This document shows positions 33,505 through 43,370 of a stretch of 64,000 nt of DNA, piece by piece. This stretch comes from Xenophilus aerolatus. Its GTDB lineage: Bacteria; Pseudomonadota; Gammaproteobacteria; Burkholderiales; Burkholderiaceae_C. The notes beneath the pieces are model-generated. The model worked only from the letters and a program-made list of their open reading frames with translations. It did no database searches and had not been told where the DNA came from. Position 1 is the first letter of the stretch; the number at the start of each line of letters is the position of its first letter. The stretch is from positions 186,001 through 250,000 of the forward strand of contig QAIB01000001.1 in NCBI GenBank assembly GCA_030418545.1, given 5' to 3'. A program made the position numbers and the translations under genes.

Positions 33505-33680
33505 GGGCGCCGGGAACGCGCCGGCCGGTCCGGCTGCAAGAAGGTATCGGCCTGAGGCGCGGGCGCTGGCATGCTTCGTGCCGTTGTCTCACACCGCCGG
33601 CCGATCGACGGCGGCCATGATGTTCCGATCGACGCGGCGCCCTGCGCGCCGGCTTCCACTCCCACGCAACCGTCCCTGCC

Positions 33681-35531
<1,851 letters not shown>

Positions 35532-35643
35532 CATCGGCGCGGTTCGCTTCGGGCCGCGCTTTGCTTTATCGTGCCAGCCTCGGCCCGCGGCGCTGCACGC
35601 CCGCGCTGCGCAGGCCTTTCCCGCATTTCTCTGGAGTCTCCCG

Positions 35644-36279
35644 ATGACCGAACCCCTCACCGCGCTGGACGTGATGCGCGACGCCCCCGTGATCCCCGTG
35701 ATCGTGCTGCACGACGTGAAGGACGCGGTGCCGCTGGCGCGTGCGCTGGTGGCCGGCGGCATCCGCATGCTCGAGGTGACACTGCGCACGCGCGAGGCGC
35801 TGGAATGCATCGAGGCGATCGCCAAGGAGGTGCCCGAGGCCGTGGCCGGCGCCGGCACCATCCGCAGCGCGGCCGACGCGCAGGCCTCGGCGCTGGCCGG
35901 TGCGCGCTTCGGCGTCAGCCCGGGCTACACGCGTTCGGTGGGCAAGGCCTGCCACGACCTCGGCCTGCCGCTGCTGCCGGGCGTGGCGACCGGCAGCGAG
36001 ATCATGCTGGCCCAGGAGGACGGCTACACCGAGCTGAAGTTCTTTCCCGCCGTGCAGGCCGGCGGCATCAACATGCTCAAGGCCTGGCAGGGGCCCTTCG
36101 GCGAGGTGAAGTTCTGCCCCACCGGTGGCGTGCACGCGGGCAACGCGGCCGACTTCCTGGCGCTGCCCAACGTGGCCTGCGTCGGCGGCTCCTGGATCGT
36201 GCCCACCGAGGCCATCGCGGCCAAGGACTGGGGCCGCATCGAGGCGCTGGCGCGCGAGGCCAGCCAGCTCGCGCGCTGA
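35644..36279 (+). CDS. eda: KDPG aldolase (2-dehydro-3-deoxyphosphogluconate aldolase)
   Basis: Splits KDPG to pyruvate and glyceraldehyde 3-phosphate, the last step of the Entner-Doudoroff route. The 211-residue class I aldolase has [10 protein letters not shown], the catalytic glutamate in [26 protein letters not shown], and the Schiff-base lysine in [13 protein letters not shown], followed by FCPTGGV. The start at 35644 follows a TCTGGAGTC site. It completes the gntK-MFS-edd-eda set. A second, KDPGal-type aldolase is at 48131, so two specific aldolases coexist. Confidence 0.96.
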   Translation: MTEPLTALDVMRDAPVIPVIVLHDVKDAVPLARALVAGGIRMLEVTLRTREALECIEAIAKEVPEAVAGAGTIRSAADAQASALAGARFGVSPGYTRSVGKACHDLGLPLLPGVATGSEIMLAQEDGYTELKFFPAVQAGGINMLKAWQGPFGEVKFCPTGGVHAGNAADFLALPNVACVGGSWIVPTEAIAAKDWGRIEALAREASQLAR

Positions 36280-36300
36280 CGCGAATTTCAAGCTGAATCG

Positions 36301-36348
36301 GGCTGCAGCGCCCGCCCAGCGGGCGCAAGCAGCTATGAAAAAGATAGC
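36301..36348 (+). repeat. Dispersed two-palindrome repeat, copy C
   Basis: GGCTGCAGCGCCCGCCCAGCGGGCGC and AGCAGCTATGAAAAAGATAGC form the whole gap between eda and the HAD gene. The HAD start codon lies six bases beyond it, so the repeat makes up the 5' leader of that gene. Confidence 0.85.
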
Positions 36349-36354
36349 GAGACA

Positions 36355-37083
36355 ATGAACCCCGATTTCGATCCCGCATCCCTGAAGGTCATTGCCTTCG
36401 ACGTCTTCGGCACCGTCGTCGACTGGCACGGCGGCATCGCCGCCGAGGTGGAGCGCGCCCTGCCGGGCGTCGACGGCAGCGCCTTCGCACTGGCCTGGCG
36501 CGCCGGCTACCAGCCCGCGATGCGCAGCGTCATGGCGCGCATCGCGAGCGGCGAGGGCGGCTTCACGCTGCTGGACGAATTGCACCGCGGCATCCTCGAC
36601 GGCGTGCTGCGCGACTTCGGCGTCGACGGGCGACTCGACGCCGCGGCCCTGCATCACCTCAACACCGCCTGGCACCGGCTGCCGCCCTGGCCCGACGCGG
36701 TCGAAGGCCTCACCCGGCTCAAGCGCAAGTACACGATCTGCACGCTGTCCAACGGCAACCTCGGCCTGTTGACCGAGATGGCCAAGCGCGGTGGCCTGCC
36801 CTGGGACTGCATCCTCTCGGCCGAGGTCTTCAAGGCCTACAAGCCCGACCCGCGCACCTACCTCGGCGTGGCCACCGTGTTCGACGTGGCGCCCAGCGAG
36901 GTCATGCTGGCCGCGGCCCACCACGACGACCTGGCGGCCGCGCGCGTGTGCGGGCTGGCCACTGGGTACATCGAACGTCCGCTGGAGTTCGGCGCCGCCG
37001 AGCCCAAGGATGTGTCGCCGCGGGCCGAGAACACGCTGCATGTGCGCGACATCGTGGCGCTGGCCGAGCGGCTGGGCTGCTGA
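36355..37083 (+). CDS. Haloacid dehalogenase, type II (HAD family)
   Basis: A 242-residue HAD-superfamily hydrolase. Motif I FDVFGTVVDW carries the nucleophilic aspartate (D16); motif II is TLSNGN; motif III is FKAYKPDPRTYL; motif IV is AAHHDDLAAARVCGL. This pattern fits L-2-haloacid dehalogenases, which hydrolyse 2-haloacids to 2-hydroxyacids, although many members act on other substrates. The ATG at 36355 has only a weak upstream site because the leader is made of repeat C. The next gene starts 11 bases after the stop codon. Confidence 0.85.
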   Translation: MNPDFDPASLKVIAFDVFGTVVDWHGGIAAEVERALPGVDGSAFALAWRAGYQPAMRSVMARIASGEGGFTLLDELHRGILDGVLRDFGVDGRLDAAALHHLNTAWHRLPPWPDAVEGLTRLKRKYTICTLSNGNLGLLTEMAKRGGLPWDCILSAEVFKAYKPDPRTYLGVATVFDVAPSEVMLAAAHHDDLAAARVCGLATGYIERPLEFGAAEPKDVSPRAENTLHVRDIVALAERLGC

Positions 37084-37094
37084 GGCCGCGACCG

Positions 37095-37481
37095 ATGTCG
37101 CCCGAACTCGACATGCCCGAGGACCTGCAGCCGCTGCTGGCCGAACTGCGCGTGATGGAGGACCGCTTCCATGCGGCCTCGCACGTGGCCACGCCCGAGG
37201 ACTTCGGCCGCATCGTCGCGCCGGACTTCTGGGAGATCGGCGCTTCCGGCAAGCGCTACAGCCGCGCGTTCTGCCTGGAGGTGCTGTCGCAGCGCGCCGC
37301 CAAGCCTCCGGAGGCGGCGTGGGTCACGCGCGACTGGCACGTGCGCGAACTGGGCCCCGACCACTGCCTGCTGACTTACACCCTGGAGCAGCCGGGGCGC
37401 GTCACGCTGCGCTCGACGGTCTGGCGCCGCACGGCCGACGGATGGCAGGCCGTCTTCCACCAGGGCACGGTGTGCCTGTGA
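37095..37481 (+). CDS. DUF4440 (SnoaL/NTF2-like) domain protein
   Basis: A 128-residue single-domain protein with the NTF2-like cone fold expected from ELRVMEDRFHAASHVATPEDFGRIVAPDFWEIGASGKRYSR, then HVRELGPDHCLLTYTLEQPG and RTADGWQAVFHQGTVC. Family members are small enzymes or ligand binders of unknown role. It lies between the HAD gene (11-base gap) and a GNAT acetyltransferase (28-base gap), probably in one unit. The start at 37095 is the first ATG after the preceding stop. Confidence 0.75.
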   Translation: MSPELDMPEDLQPLLAELRVMEDRFHAASHVATPEDFGRIVAPDFWEIGASGKRYSRAFCLEVLSQRAAKPPEAAWVTRDWHVRELGPDHCLLTYTLEQPGRVTLRSTVWRRTADGWQAVFHQGTVCL

Positions 37482-37509
37482 GCGGCGACCCTGCGGCCCT
37501 CGCGGCCGC

Positions 37510-38115
37510 ATGAGCCTCGGCGCCGTGCCGCCTGCCGCCCCAGTGCTTTCTTTCCCCGAGCCGCATGTGCTGCGGACCGCGCGCCTGCAGCTGCGGCCGA
37601 TGCAGCCGGCCGACGCCGGGGCGCTGCACGCCATCCTGACCGACCCGGAGGTCCTGCGCTATTGGGACACGCCGGCATGGCCCGACGTGGCCCATGCGCG
37701 CGATTTCATCGTCGACGAGCAGCGCGCGCTCGTGGAGGGCGAATCGATCACCCTGGGCATCTACGAGGGCGACCCGCCGCGGCTGATCGGCGAGTGCCTG
37801 CTGTTCGCGGTCGACTGGCAGGCCGGCCGCGCCGAGTTGGGATTCGCGCTGGCGCCCGGCGCGTGGGGCCACGGCTACCTGCAGGAGGCTGCAGGCGCAT
37901 TGCTCGGCTATGGCTTCGACAGGCTGCACCTGCGCCGCATCGAAGCCGAGATCGACGCGGGCAACGAGGCCGCAGCCCGCGCGCTGGAGCGCCTCGGATT
38001 CCGCCGAGAAGGCCTGCTGCGTGAGCGCTGGTCCGTGAACGGCCGCATCTCGGATGCCGCCTTCTACGGCCTGCTGGCGAGGGAGTGGTCGGCGGGCGCC
38101 GCGGGCCGGCGCTAG
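37510..38115 (+). CDS. GNAT-family N-acetyltransferase (RimJ/RimL-like)
   Basis: A 201-residue acetyl-CoA-dependent acetyltransferase. The protein shows LRTARLQLRPMQPADAGALHAILTDPEVLRYWDTPAW, LIGECLLF, ELGFALAPGAWGHGYLQEAAGALLGYGF (acetyl-CoA loop) and LRRIEAEIDAGNEAAARALERLGFRREG, the typical order of RimJ/RimL-type enzymes that act on protein N-termini or small amines. The real acceptor is unknown. Last gene of the rightward run, convergent with gloA. Confidence 0.88.
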   Translation: MSLGAVPPAAPVLSFPEPHVLRTARLQLRPMQPADAGALHAILTDPEVLRYWDTPAWPDVAHARDFIVDEQRALVEGESITLGIYEGDPPRLIGECLLFAVDWQAGRAELGFALAPGAWGHGYLQEAAGALLGYGFDRLHLRRIEAEIDAGNEAAARALERLGFRREGLLRERWSVNGRISDAAFYGLLAREWSAGAAGRR

Positions 38116-38154
38116 GCGCGGCGCCGGGTCCGATCGATCGCCGGCCTCGCCGGA

Positions 38155-38571
38155 TCAGCGCAAGCCCTGGCCGCTGCCGGCGTCGTCCGCGCGCTGGATC
38201 AGCTCGATCTTGTAGCCGTCGGGATCGGTCACGAAGGCGATCACGGTGGTGCCGCCCTTCACCGGACCGGCTTCGCGCGTGACGTTGCCACCGGCGGCCT
38301 TGATCTTCTCGCAGGCCGCGTACGCATCGGGCACGCCCAGCGCGATGTGGCCGTAGGCGGTGCCCATCTCGTAGGTCTCGGTGCCCCAGTTGTAGGTGAG
38401 CTCGATCTCGGCCTGCCCGGGGTTGCCCTCGCCGTAGCCGACGAAGGCCAGGCTGTACTTGTACTCGGGGTTCTCGCTGGTGCGCAGCAGCTTCATGCCC
38501 AGCACCTTGGTGTAGAAGTCGATGGAGCGCTGGAGGTTGCCGACGCGCAGCATGGTGTGGAGGAGTCGCAT
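38155..38571 (-). CDS. gloA: Lactoylglutathione lyase (glyoxalase I)
   Basis: Converts the methylglyoxal-glutathione adduct to S-lactoylglutathione. The 138-residue protein contains the metal ligands in [10 protein letters not shown] (His), [10 protein letters not shown] (Glu), GHIALGV (His) and DGYKIELIQ (Glu), plus [12 protein letters not shown]. All four are present and it is of normal length, consistent with the nickel-dependent bacterial enzyme. Single gene, ending convergent to the GNAT gene. Methylglyoxal arises from triose phosphates, which both sugar-acid routes in this window feed. Confidence 0.96.
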   Translation of the reverse strand: MRLLHTMLRVGNLQRSIDFYTKVLGMKLLRTSENPEYKYSLAFVGYGEGNPGQAEIELTYNWGTETYEMGTAYGHIALGVPDAYAACEKIKAAGGNVTREAGPVKGGTTVIAFVTDPDGYKIELIQRADDAGSGQGLR

Positions 38572-38643
38572 GGCGTTCTCGTGGGGAAAGCGGAAAGCCC
38601 GCAGTGTGCCCTGCGCCGCGAGCTCATGCGCCGCGGCGCCCGA

Positions 38644-39330
38644 TCACCGGGGCGCCGCGTCGGTCCATTGCACCAGGCGCCCGCCGTGCATCAGCCCGGT
38701 GTGGTCGGCCATGGTCTGGGCCTCGGCCGCATGGTGCGTGACGAGGATCGCCGTCTGCCCCGCGGCGCGCAGGATGTCGCGCACCTCGACCGTCAGGCGC
38801 TCGCGCGTGGCGCCGTCGAGGTTGGAGAAGGGCTCGTCCAGCAGGATCAGCGCCGGTGCCGGCGCCAGGGCTCGGGCCAGCGCCACGCGCTGCTGCTGGC
38901 CGCCCGACAGCTCGTGCGGAAAGCGCGCCGCCATCTCGGGCAGGCCGACGAGCGTGAGCATCTCACGCACGCGGGCCTCGCGGTCCGCGCGCGTCCAGCG
39001 GCGCAGCCCGAAGGCCACGTTGCCGGCCGCCGACAGGTGCGGGAACAGCGCGTATTCCTGGAACATCAGGCCGATCTGCCGCGTCTCCGGCGGCAGGTGC
39101 ATGTCGGCGGAGGAGAGCAGCCGCTCGCCGAGATGGATCTCGCCGGCGCGCGCGGGCTCGAAGCCGGCGATGGCCCGCAGCACTGTGGTCTTGCCGCAGC
39201 CCGAGGGCCCGAGCAGGCAGCCGATGCGCCCGGCCGCCAGGTGCAGGTCGAAGCCGTCGACCACGGTGTGCAGGCCGCGTGGCGTGTCGTAGCCCAAGCG
39301 CAGGCCCCGGATGTCGAGCGCCCGGCTCAT
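38644..39330 (-). CDS. ABC transporter ATP-binding protein (FbpC-like, short)
   Basis: ATPase of an iron(III) importer. Walker A is GPSGCGKT, the signature LSGGQQQRVALARA, Walker B LILLDEPFSNLD and the H-loop VTHHAAEA, all intact. At 228 residues it stops at the end of the nucleotide-binding domain and lacks the C-terminal regulatory/TOBE domain usual in FbpC proteins of about 350 residues. Overlaps the permease gene by four bases (ATGA). Third gene of a leftward fbpA-fbpB-fbpC order. Confidence 0.88.
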   Translation of the reverse strand: MSRALDIRGLRLGYDTPRGLHTVVDGFDLHLAAGRIGCLLGPSGCGKTTVLRAIAGFEPARAGEIHLGERLLSSADMHLPPETRQIGLMFQEYALFPHLSAAGNVAFGLRRWTRADREARVREMLTLVGLPEMAARFPHELSGGQQQRVALARALAPAPALILLDEPFSNLDGATRERLTVEVRDILRAAGQTAILVTHHAAEAQTMADHTGLMHGGRLVQWTDAAPR

Positions 39331-41003
39331 GCGGGCACCCCCACGGTCGATTCGACGCTGCCGGCGTCGAGCTGCGTGCGCGCCAGCCAGACCACCGGCA
39401 ACAGGCCGGCCAGCACGATGGCGAGCGCGGCGATGGCGCCTTCTTCATACGTGCCGCGCGCGGCCTCGGCGTACAGCCAGGTGGCCAGCGTGTCGAAGTT
39501 GGCGGGGCGCAGCAGCAGGGTGGCGGGCAATTCCTTCATGGCATCGACGAAGACGAGCAGGGCGCTGGCGGCGATCGCCGGGCGCAACAGTGGCAGGTGC
39601 ACGCGGCGCAGGGCGCCGAGCGTGCCTTCGCCCAGCGAACGCGCGGCCTGCTCGAGTGCGGGCGGGATGCGTGCCAGGCCGGCGTCGATGCCGCCCACCG
39701 GCATCGCCAGGAAGCGGATCGTGCAGGCCATGACCAGCACCACGCCCAGGCCCATCAGCGGCAGGCCCGGCAGGCCCAGGGCGGACGCCACGCCGGCATC
39801 CAGCGCCAGCGCGGGCGACAGCAGGCCGATGGCCAGCACCGTGCCGGGCAGGGCGTAGCCCAGGCTGGCCAGGCGCGCCGGCCAGCGGGCGGGCCGCAGG
39901 CTCGCGGCGCCCTGGCGGACCGTCCACGCCACCAGGAGGCCGGCGAGCACGGCGCAGGTGGTCACGCCCAGGGCCAGTGCCACCGTGTTGCCCAGGCTGG
40001 TCCACAGGCCGCTGGAGATGCCCTGGCCCAGGCGCAGGCGCTTGACCGTCTCGGCCACCAGGTAGGCCGCGGGTGCCACGAAGCCCAGCAGCACGGGCAG
40101 GCTGGCGGCGGCGGTGGCCGCCCAGGCCTGCGCGCCCCGCAGTCGCCGGGGTGCCATGGCACGCATGCGCTGCGCGGAGCCGAAGCGCTGGCGGCGGCGT
40201 CCATGCTGTTCCAGCACGACGAGCAGCACGACCACCGCGAGCATGGCGCAGGCGATCTGCGCCGCGCCGGCCAGGTCCGAGCGCGTGATCCAGGTCGTGT
40301 AGATGGCGACCGTCAGGGTGTTGACGCCGAGGAACTCCGACGCGCCGATGTCGTTGAGCGTCTCCAGCAGCGCCAGGCTCAGGCCCACCGCCAGCGCCGG
40401 CCGCGCCAGCGGCAGCGCCACGCGGCGGAAGGCGCCCCAGCGGCCCTCGCCGAGCGAACGCGCCGCCTCCAGCAGGTGCGCGGGCTGCGTCATGAACATG
40501 GCGCGCGCCGTGAGGTAGACGTAGGGGTAGAGCACGACGCCGAGCACGCACACCGCGCCGCCCATCGATCGCAGGTCGGGCAGGCGGAACTCGCGCGGGC
40601 TGTCGTAGCCCAGCACCCAGCGCAGCGCGGTCTGCACCGGGCCGATGGGGTGCAGCAGGTCGAGGTAGGCGAAGGCCACGATGTAGGTCGGCATGGCCAG
40701 CGGCAGCAGCAGCGCCCAGTTCAGCACGCGCCGGCCGGGGAAGTCGCAGCTCGACACCAGCCACGCACAGCCGGTGCCGATCAGCAGCACCAGGGTGCCG
40801 ACGCCGGCCAGCAGCAGGGCGGTGTTGAGGGCCGCCTGCGGCAGCACGTGCTGCGCGAGATGCGCCCAGTGCGAGAGGTCGGCACCCGCCGCCAGCCAGG
40901 CCAGCGAGAGCACGGGCGCGAGCACGCCCAGCGCCACCAGGATGGCGCTGGCCTGCCACAGCGGGCCCACGTTGCGCAGGCTCGGCCTGCGAGCGATCCA
41001 CAT
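39327..41003 (-). CDS. Iron(III) ABC transporter permease (FbpB-like, fused)
   Basis: A 558-residue inner-membrane permease with two fused permease units, each of about six segments. EAA-type loops are visible in ARSLGEGRWGAFRRVALPLARPALAVG (first half) and ARSLGEGTLGALRRVHLPLLRPAIAASALLVF (second half), as in FbpB/SfuB. It starts 54 bases after the binding-protein gene, across a hairpin, and overlaps the ATPase gene by four bases. Moves ferric iron from the periplasmic binding protein to the cytoplasm. Confidence 0.92.
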   Translation of the reverse strand: MWIARRPSLRNVGPLWQASAILVALGVLAPVLSLAWLAAGADLSHWAHLAQHVLPQAALNTALLLAGVGTLVLLIGTGCAWLVSSCDFPGRRVLNWALLLPLAMPTYIVAFAYLDLLHPIGPVQTALRWVLGYDSPREFRLPDLRSMGGAVCVLGVVLYPYVYLTARAMFMTQPAHLLEAARSLGEGRWGAFRRVALPLARPALAVGLSLALLETLNDIGASEFLGVNTLTVAIYTTWITRSDLAGAAQIACAMLAVVVLLVVLEQHGRRRQRFGSAQRMRAMAPRRLRGAQAWAATAAASLPVLLGFVAPAAYLVAETVKRLRLGQGISSGLWTSLGNTVALALGVTTCAVLAGLLVAWTVRQGAASLRPARWPARLASLGYALPGTVLAIGLLSPALALDAGVASALGLPGLPLMGLGVVLVMACTIRFLAMPVGGIDAGLARIPPALEQAARSLGEGTLGALRRVHLPLLRPAIAASALLVFVDAMKELPATLLLRPANFDTLATWLYAEAARGTYEEGAIAALAIVLAGLLPVVWLARTQLDAGSVESTVGVPA

Positions 41004-41023
41004 CAGGTCATCGCGGAGCGGAA

Positions 41024-41046
41024 GCCAAGCCGCGAAGCGGCTCGGC
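41024..41046. promoter_or_regulatory. Intercistronic hairpin between fbpA- and fbpB-like genes
   Basis: GCC-A-AGCCGC-GAA-GCGGCT-C-GGC. It lies in the 54-base gap after the binding-protein gene and may protect its mRNA 3' end or reduce read-through, giving more binding protein than permease. Same AGCCGC-GAA-GCGGCT core as at 10768 and, in complement, 25736. Confidence 0.5.
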
Positions 41047-41057
41047 GTTTGAAGCCC

Positions 41058-42104
41058 CTACCTATCGAAGCCGACTTTGTCGACCAGCGCGCTGGCCTGC
41101 TTGCGGTACTTGGCGATCTCGACGAGCGGCAGCGGATCGACCTTCAGCTCGCCGATGGTCTGGCCGATGATCGGGTCGAGCGCCACGCCCTTGCGCACCG
41201 GGTACTCGTAGTTGGCCTGGGCATAGAGCTGTTGCGCCGGCTCCGACACCAGGAACTCGAGCAGCTTGACCGCGTTGTCGCGGTTCGGCGCGCTCTTGGC
41301 GACGGACGCGCCGCTGATGTTGACGTGGGTGCCCCCGCCCTTGGCGAAGGTCGGACGGACCACCTTGATCGCGTCGCCCCACTTGCGCGCGTCGCTGCCT
41401 TCCTTGGAGCCCTTCATCTGGCCCACGTAGTAGGAGTTGGCCAGCCCCACGTCGCAGATGCCGCCGAGGATGTCGCGCGCCACGTCGCGGTCGCCGCCGG
41501 TGGCCTTGCGCGCCAGGTTGTTCTTCACGCCGCGCAGCCATTGCTCGGCCTGCGCTTCGCCGTCATGCGCGATCAGCGCCGCCACGAGGGCCGTGTTGTA
41601 GGGGTGCTGGCCGGCGCGGATGCAGACCTTGCCCTTGTACTTCGGGTCGGCCAGGTCCTCGTAGCGGATGTTCGTGAGCTTGAGGTTCTTGTCGGCGTAC
41701 AGCACGCGCGCGCGCATCGACAGCGAGAACCACTGGCCATCGGCGCCGCGCAGGTTGGCGGGGATCGCCGATTCGAGCGCCGCCGACTTCACCGGCTGCG
41801 TCACGCCGCCCTCGACGAGGTCGAGCAGGTTGCCCACGTCCACCGTCATCAGCACGTCCGCGGGCGAGCGGGCGCCCTCGGCCTTGACGCGCTCGAGCAG
41901 CCCGTCCTTCACGAACACGGTGTTCACCTTGATCTGCGTCTGCGCGCTGAAGGCCGCGATCAGCGGCTGGATCAGGCCCGGCTCGCGGGTGGTGTAGAGC
42001 GTGAGTTCGCCCTGCGCATGGGCGGGCAGGGCCGCAGCCACCAGGCCGGCGGCTGCAAGGGCGAAGGCGCACGCCTTCCGGCGCGGACGGGACAACAAGG
42101 ACAT
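41058..42104 (-). CDS. Iron(III) ABC transporter substrate-binding protein (FbpA-like)
   Basis: A 348-residue periplasmic protein. Signal peptide MSLLSRPRRKACAFALAAAGL...AHA is followed by GELTLYTTREPGLIQPLIAAFSAQTQIKVNTVF, ADVLMTVDVGNLLDLVEGGV, and DVGLANSYYVGQMKG, where the paired tyrosines are the usual ferric ligands, then NISGASVAKSAPNRDNAVKLLEFLVSEPAQQLYA. These match the FutA/FbpA group. First gene of the importer operon; a Fur-box-like site lies about 65 bases upstream, so iron repression is expected. Confidence 0.94.
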   Translation of the reverse strand: MSLLSRPRRKACAFALAAAGLVAAALPAHAQGELTLYTTREPGLIQPLIAAFSAQTQIKVNTVFVKDGLLERVKAEGARSPADVLMTVDVGNLLDLVEGGVTQPVKSAALESAIPANLRGADGQWFSLSMRARVLYADKNLKLTNIRYEDLADPKYKGKVCIRAGQHPYNTALVAALIAHDGEAQAEQWLRGVKNNLARKATGGDRDVARDILGGICDVGLANSYYVGQMKGSKEGSDARKWGDAIKVVRPTFAKGGGTHVNISGASVAKSAPNRDNAVKLLEFLVSEPAQQLYAQANYEYPVRKGVALDPIIGQTIGELKVDPLPLVEIAKYRKQASALVDKVGFDR

Positions 42105-42169
42105 GGAAACTCCTCCGGACGTCTATGGGGATCTCTTGTGCCGGCGGGCGCCGGCCCAGCGTCTGCTGG

Positions 42170-42187
42170 TTGAGAATCATTGTCAAC
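42170..42187. promoter_or_regulatory. Fur-box-like site before the iron importer
   Basis: TTGAGAATCATTGTCAAC; the reverse strand reads GTTGACAATGATTCTCAA, close to the GATAATGATNATCATTATC consensus in its central part. It stands out as A/T-rich in a GC-rich neighbourhood and lies 66 bases upstream of the binding-protein gene. Confidence 0.7.
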
Positions 42188-42244
42188 GACAAAAGAGTCT
42201 TTCCACGCCGAAAACCCGGGCGCCGTGGGGTTGAAGCTGCGCCC

Positions 42245-42799
42245 TCAGCGCTTCGCGGGCAGGTCGAAGACCAGGCAGGTGGTGGTCGCGTGGGCGTACA
42301 GCGTGCCGTCGGGGCCCACCAGTCGGGCCTCGGCCGTCGCGAGCTGCCGGCCGCAGTGGATCACGCGGCCCTCCGCGCGCACACGCGGCACCTTGGGCGT
42401 GATGGCCTTGACGAGGTTCACGCCCAGCTCGGCCGTGGTGTAGCCGCGGCCCGGCGGCATCATGGTGTGGACGGCGCAGCCCAGCGCCGAGTCGAGCAGG
42501 GTGGCGAACCAGCCGCCGTGCACGGTGCCCAGCGGGTTGAGGTGGCGCTGCAGGGGCGTGCCCTGGAAAACCGCCTTGCCCGGTCCGACCTCGACGATGG
42601 TGAAGTCCAGCGTCTTCGCGATCTCGGCATAGGGCAGTTCGCCGCGCAGCATGCCTTCCATGACCTGCAGGCCGGTCTTGCCGGCGATCTGGTCGGGCCG
42701 GGCGAGCCCAGGGCCCGGGCCGGCGTCGAGCCGGGCCATGACTTCGGCCTCCTCGGCCAGCCAGGTCTTCGATACGTCTTCTGAATTCGTCGGCGTCAC
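42245..42799 (-). CDS. PaaI-type hotdog thioesterase
   Basis: A 184-residue acyl-CoA thioesterase of the PaaI/YbgC hotdog fold. Seen: LNPLGTVHGGWFATLLDSALGCAVHTMMPPGRGYTTAELGVNLVKAI, which includes the HGG and the active-site aspartate region, then RAEGRVIHCGRQLATAEARLVGPDGTLYAHATTTCLVF. The GTG at 42799 follows a good GAGAGGAA site; an ATG in frame further upstream would run into the MarR operator. Divergent from marR, 67 bases away. The acyl substrate is unknown. Confidence 0.87.
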   Translation of the reverse strand: MTPTNSEDVSKTWLAEEAEVMARLDAGPGPGLARPDQIAGKTGLQVMEGMLRGELPYAEIAKTLDFTIVEVGPGKAVFQGTPLQRHLNPLGTVHGGWFATLLDSALGCAVHTMMPPGRGYTTAELGVNLVKAITPKVPRVRAEGRVIHCGRQLATAEARLVGPDGTLYAHATTTCLVFDLPAKR

Positions 42800-42831
42800 G
42801 GTCGCGTTCCTCTCTCTGGATGACCTGAAGG

Positions 42832-42859
42832 TTGCATATGCAATCATTGCAGCTACAAT
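42832..42859 (+). promoter_or_regulatory. marR promoter and probable operator
   Basis: TTGCAT (42832-42837), a 16-base spacer and TACAAT (42854-42859). The -35 is part of the perfect palindrome TTGCATATGCAA (42832-42843), a likely MarR operator shared with the divergent thioesterase gene. Transcription from this promoter should start near 42866, next to the ATG at 42867, giving a leaderless message. Confidence 0.6.
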
Positions 42860-42866
42860 GATCGGC

Positions 42867-43322
42867 ATGGATGCTATCGCAAAGCCCAAGGGCTGCACGA
42901 GTTTCAAGCTGCGCCAGCTCAGCCGGGTGGTGGCGCGCCACTACGACGCCCACGTGGCGGCCAGCGGCCTGAAGACCTCGCAGTACTCCCTGCTGTCCCA
43001 CATCCTGGCTGCAGGCCCGGTGCGGCCGGTCGACCTGGCGGCGCGCATGAGCCTCGACGCGTCGACCCTCACCCGCAACCTCAAGCCGCTGATCGCCGAA
43101 GGCTGGGTCGAAGTGGGCGAGGGCGCCGACGCCCGCAGCCGTCTGATCCACATCACCGCCGCGGGCCGTGCCAAGCGCGACGAGGCGCGCGCTCTCTGGC
43201 AGCAGGCCCAGCGCTCGCTCAACGATCGGCTCGGGCTGGTCCGCGTGGCGCAGCTGCATGCCCTGATCGACGAGGCCCTGGACGTGCTCGCGCCCGGCGA
43301 GGCCGACGACCTGGCCAGTTGA
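42867..43322 (+). CDS. MarR-family transcriptional regulator
   Basis: A 151-residue winged-helix regulator. TSFKLRQLSRVVARHYDAHVAASGLKTSQYSLLSHIL is the dimer helix and first part, VRPVDLAARMSLDASTLTRNLKPLIAEGWV the DNA-recognition helices, and ARSRLIHITAAGRAKRDEARALW the wing and C-terminal helix. An ATG at 42858 is possible, but it sits inside the -10 hexamer, so 42867 is preferred. It probably represses itself and the divergent thioesterase gene, and perhaps the MFS/MATE genes that follow after 48 bases. The ligand is unknown. Confidence 0.88.
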   Translation: MDAIAKPKGCTSFKLRQLSRVVARHYDAHVAASGLKTSQYSLLSHILAAGPVRPVDLAARMSLDASTLTRNLKPLIAEGWVEVGEGADARSRLIHITAAGRAKRDEARALWQQAQRSLNDRLGLVRVAQLHALIDEALDVLAPGEADDLAS

Positions 43323-43370
43323 GCGTCGCGCCCGGTCACCCCGCAAGTTCATCGACCCCCTGGAATCCCC

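Noticed and set aside
33505-33680. GntR operator before edd
   Set aside because: I searched for the GGATAGCGCTATCC pattern in the 176-base gap and saw no convincing match.
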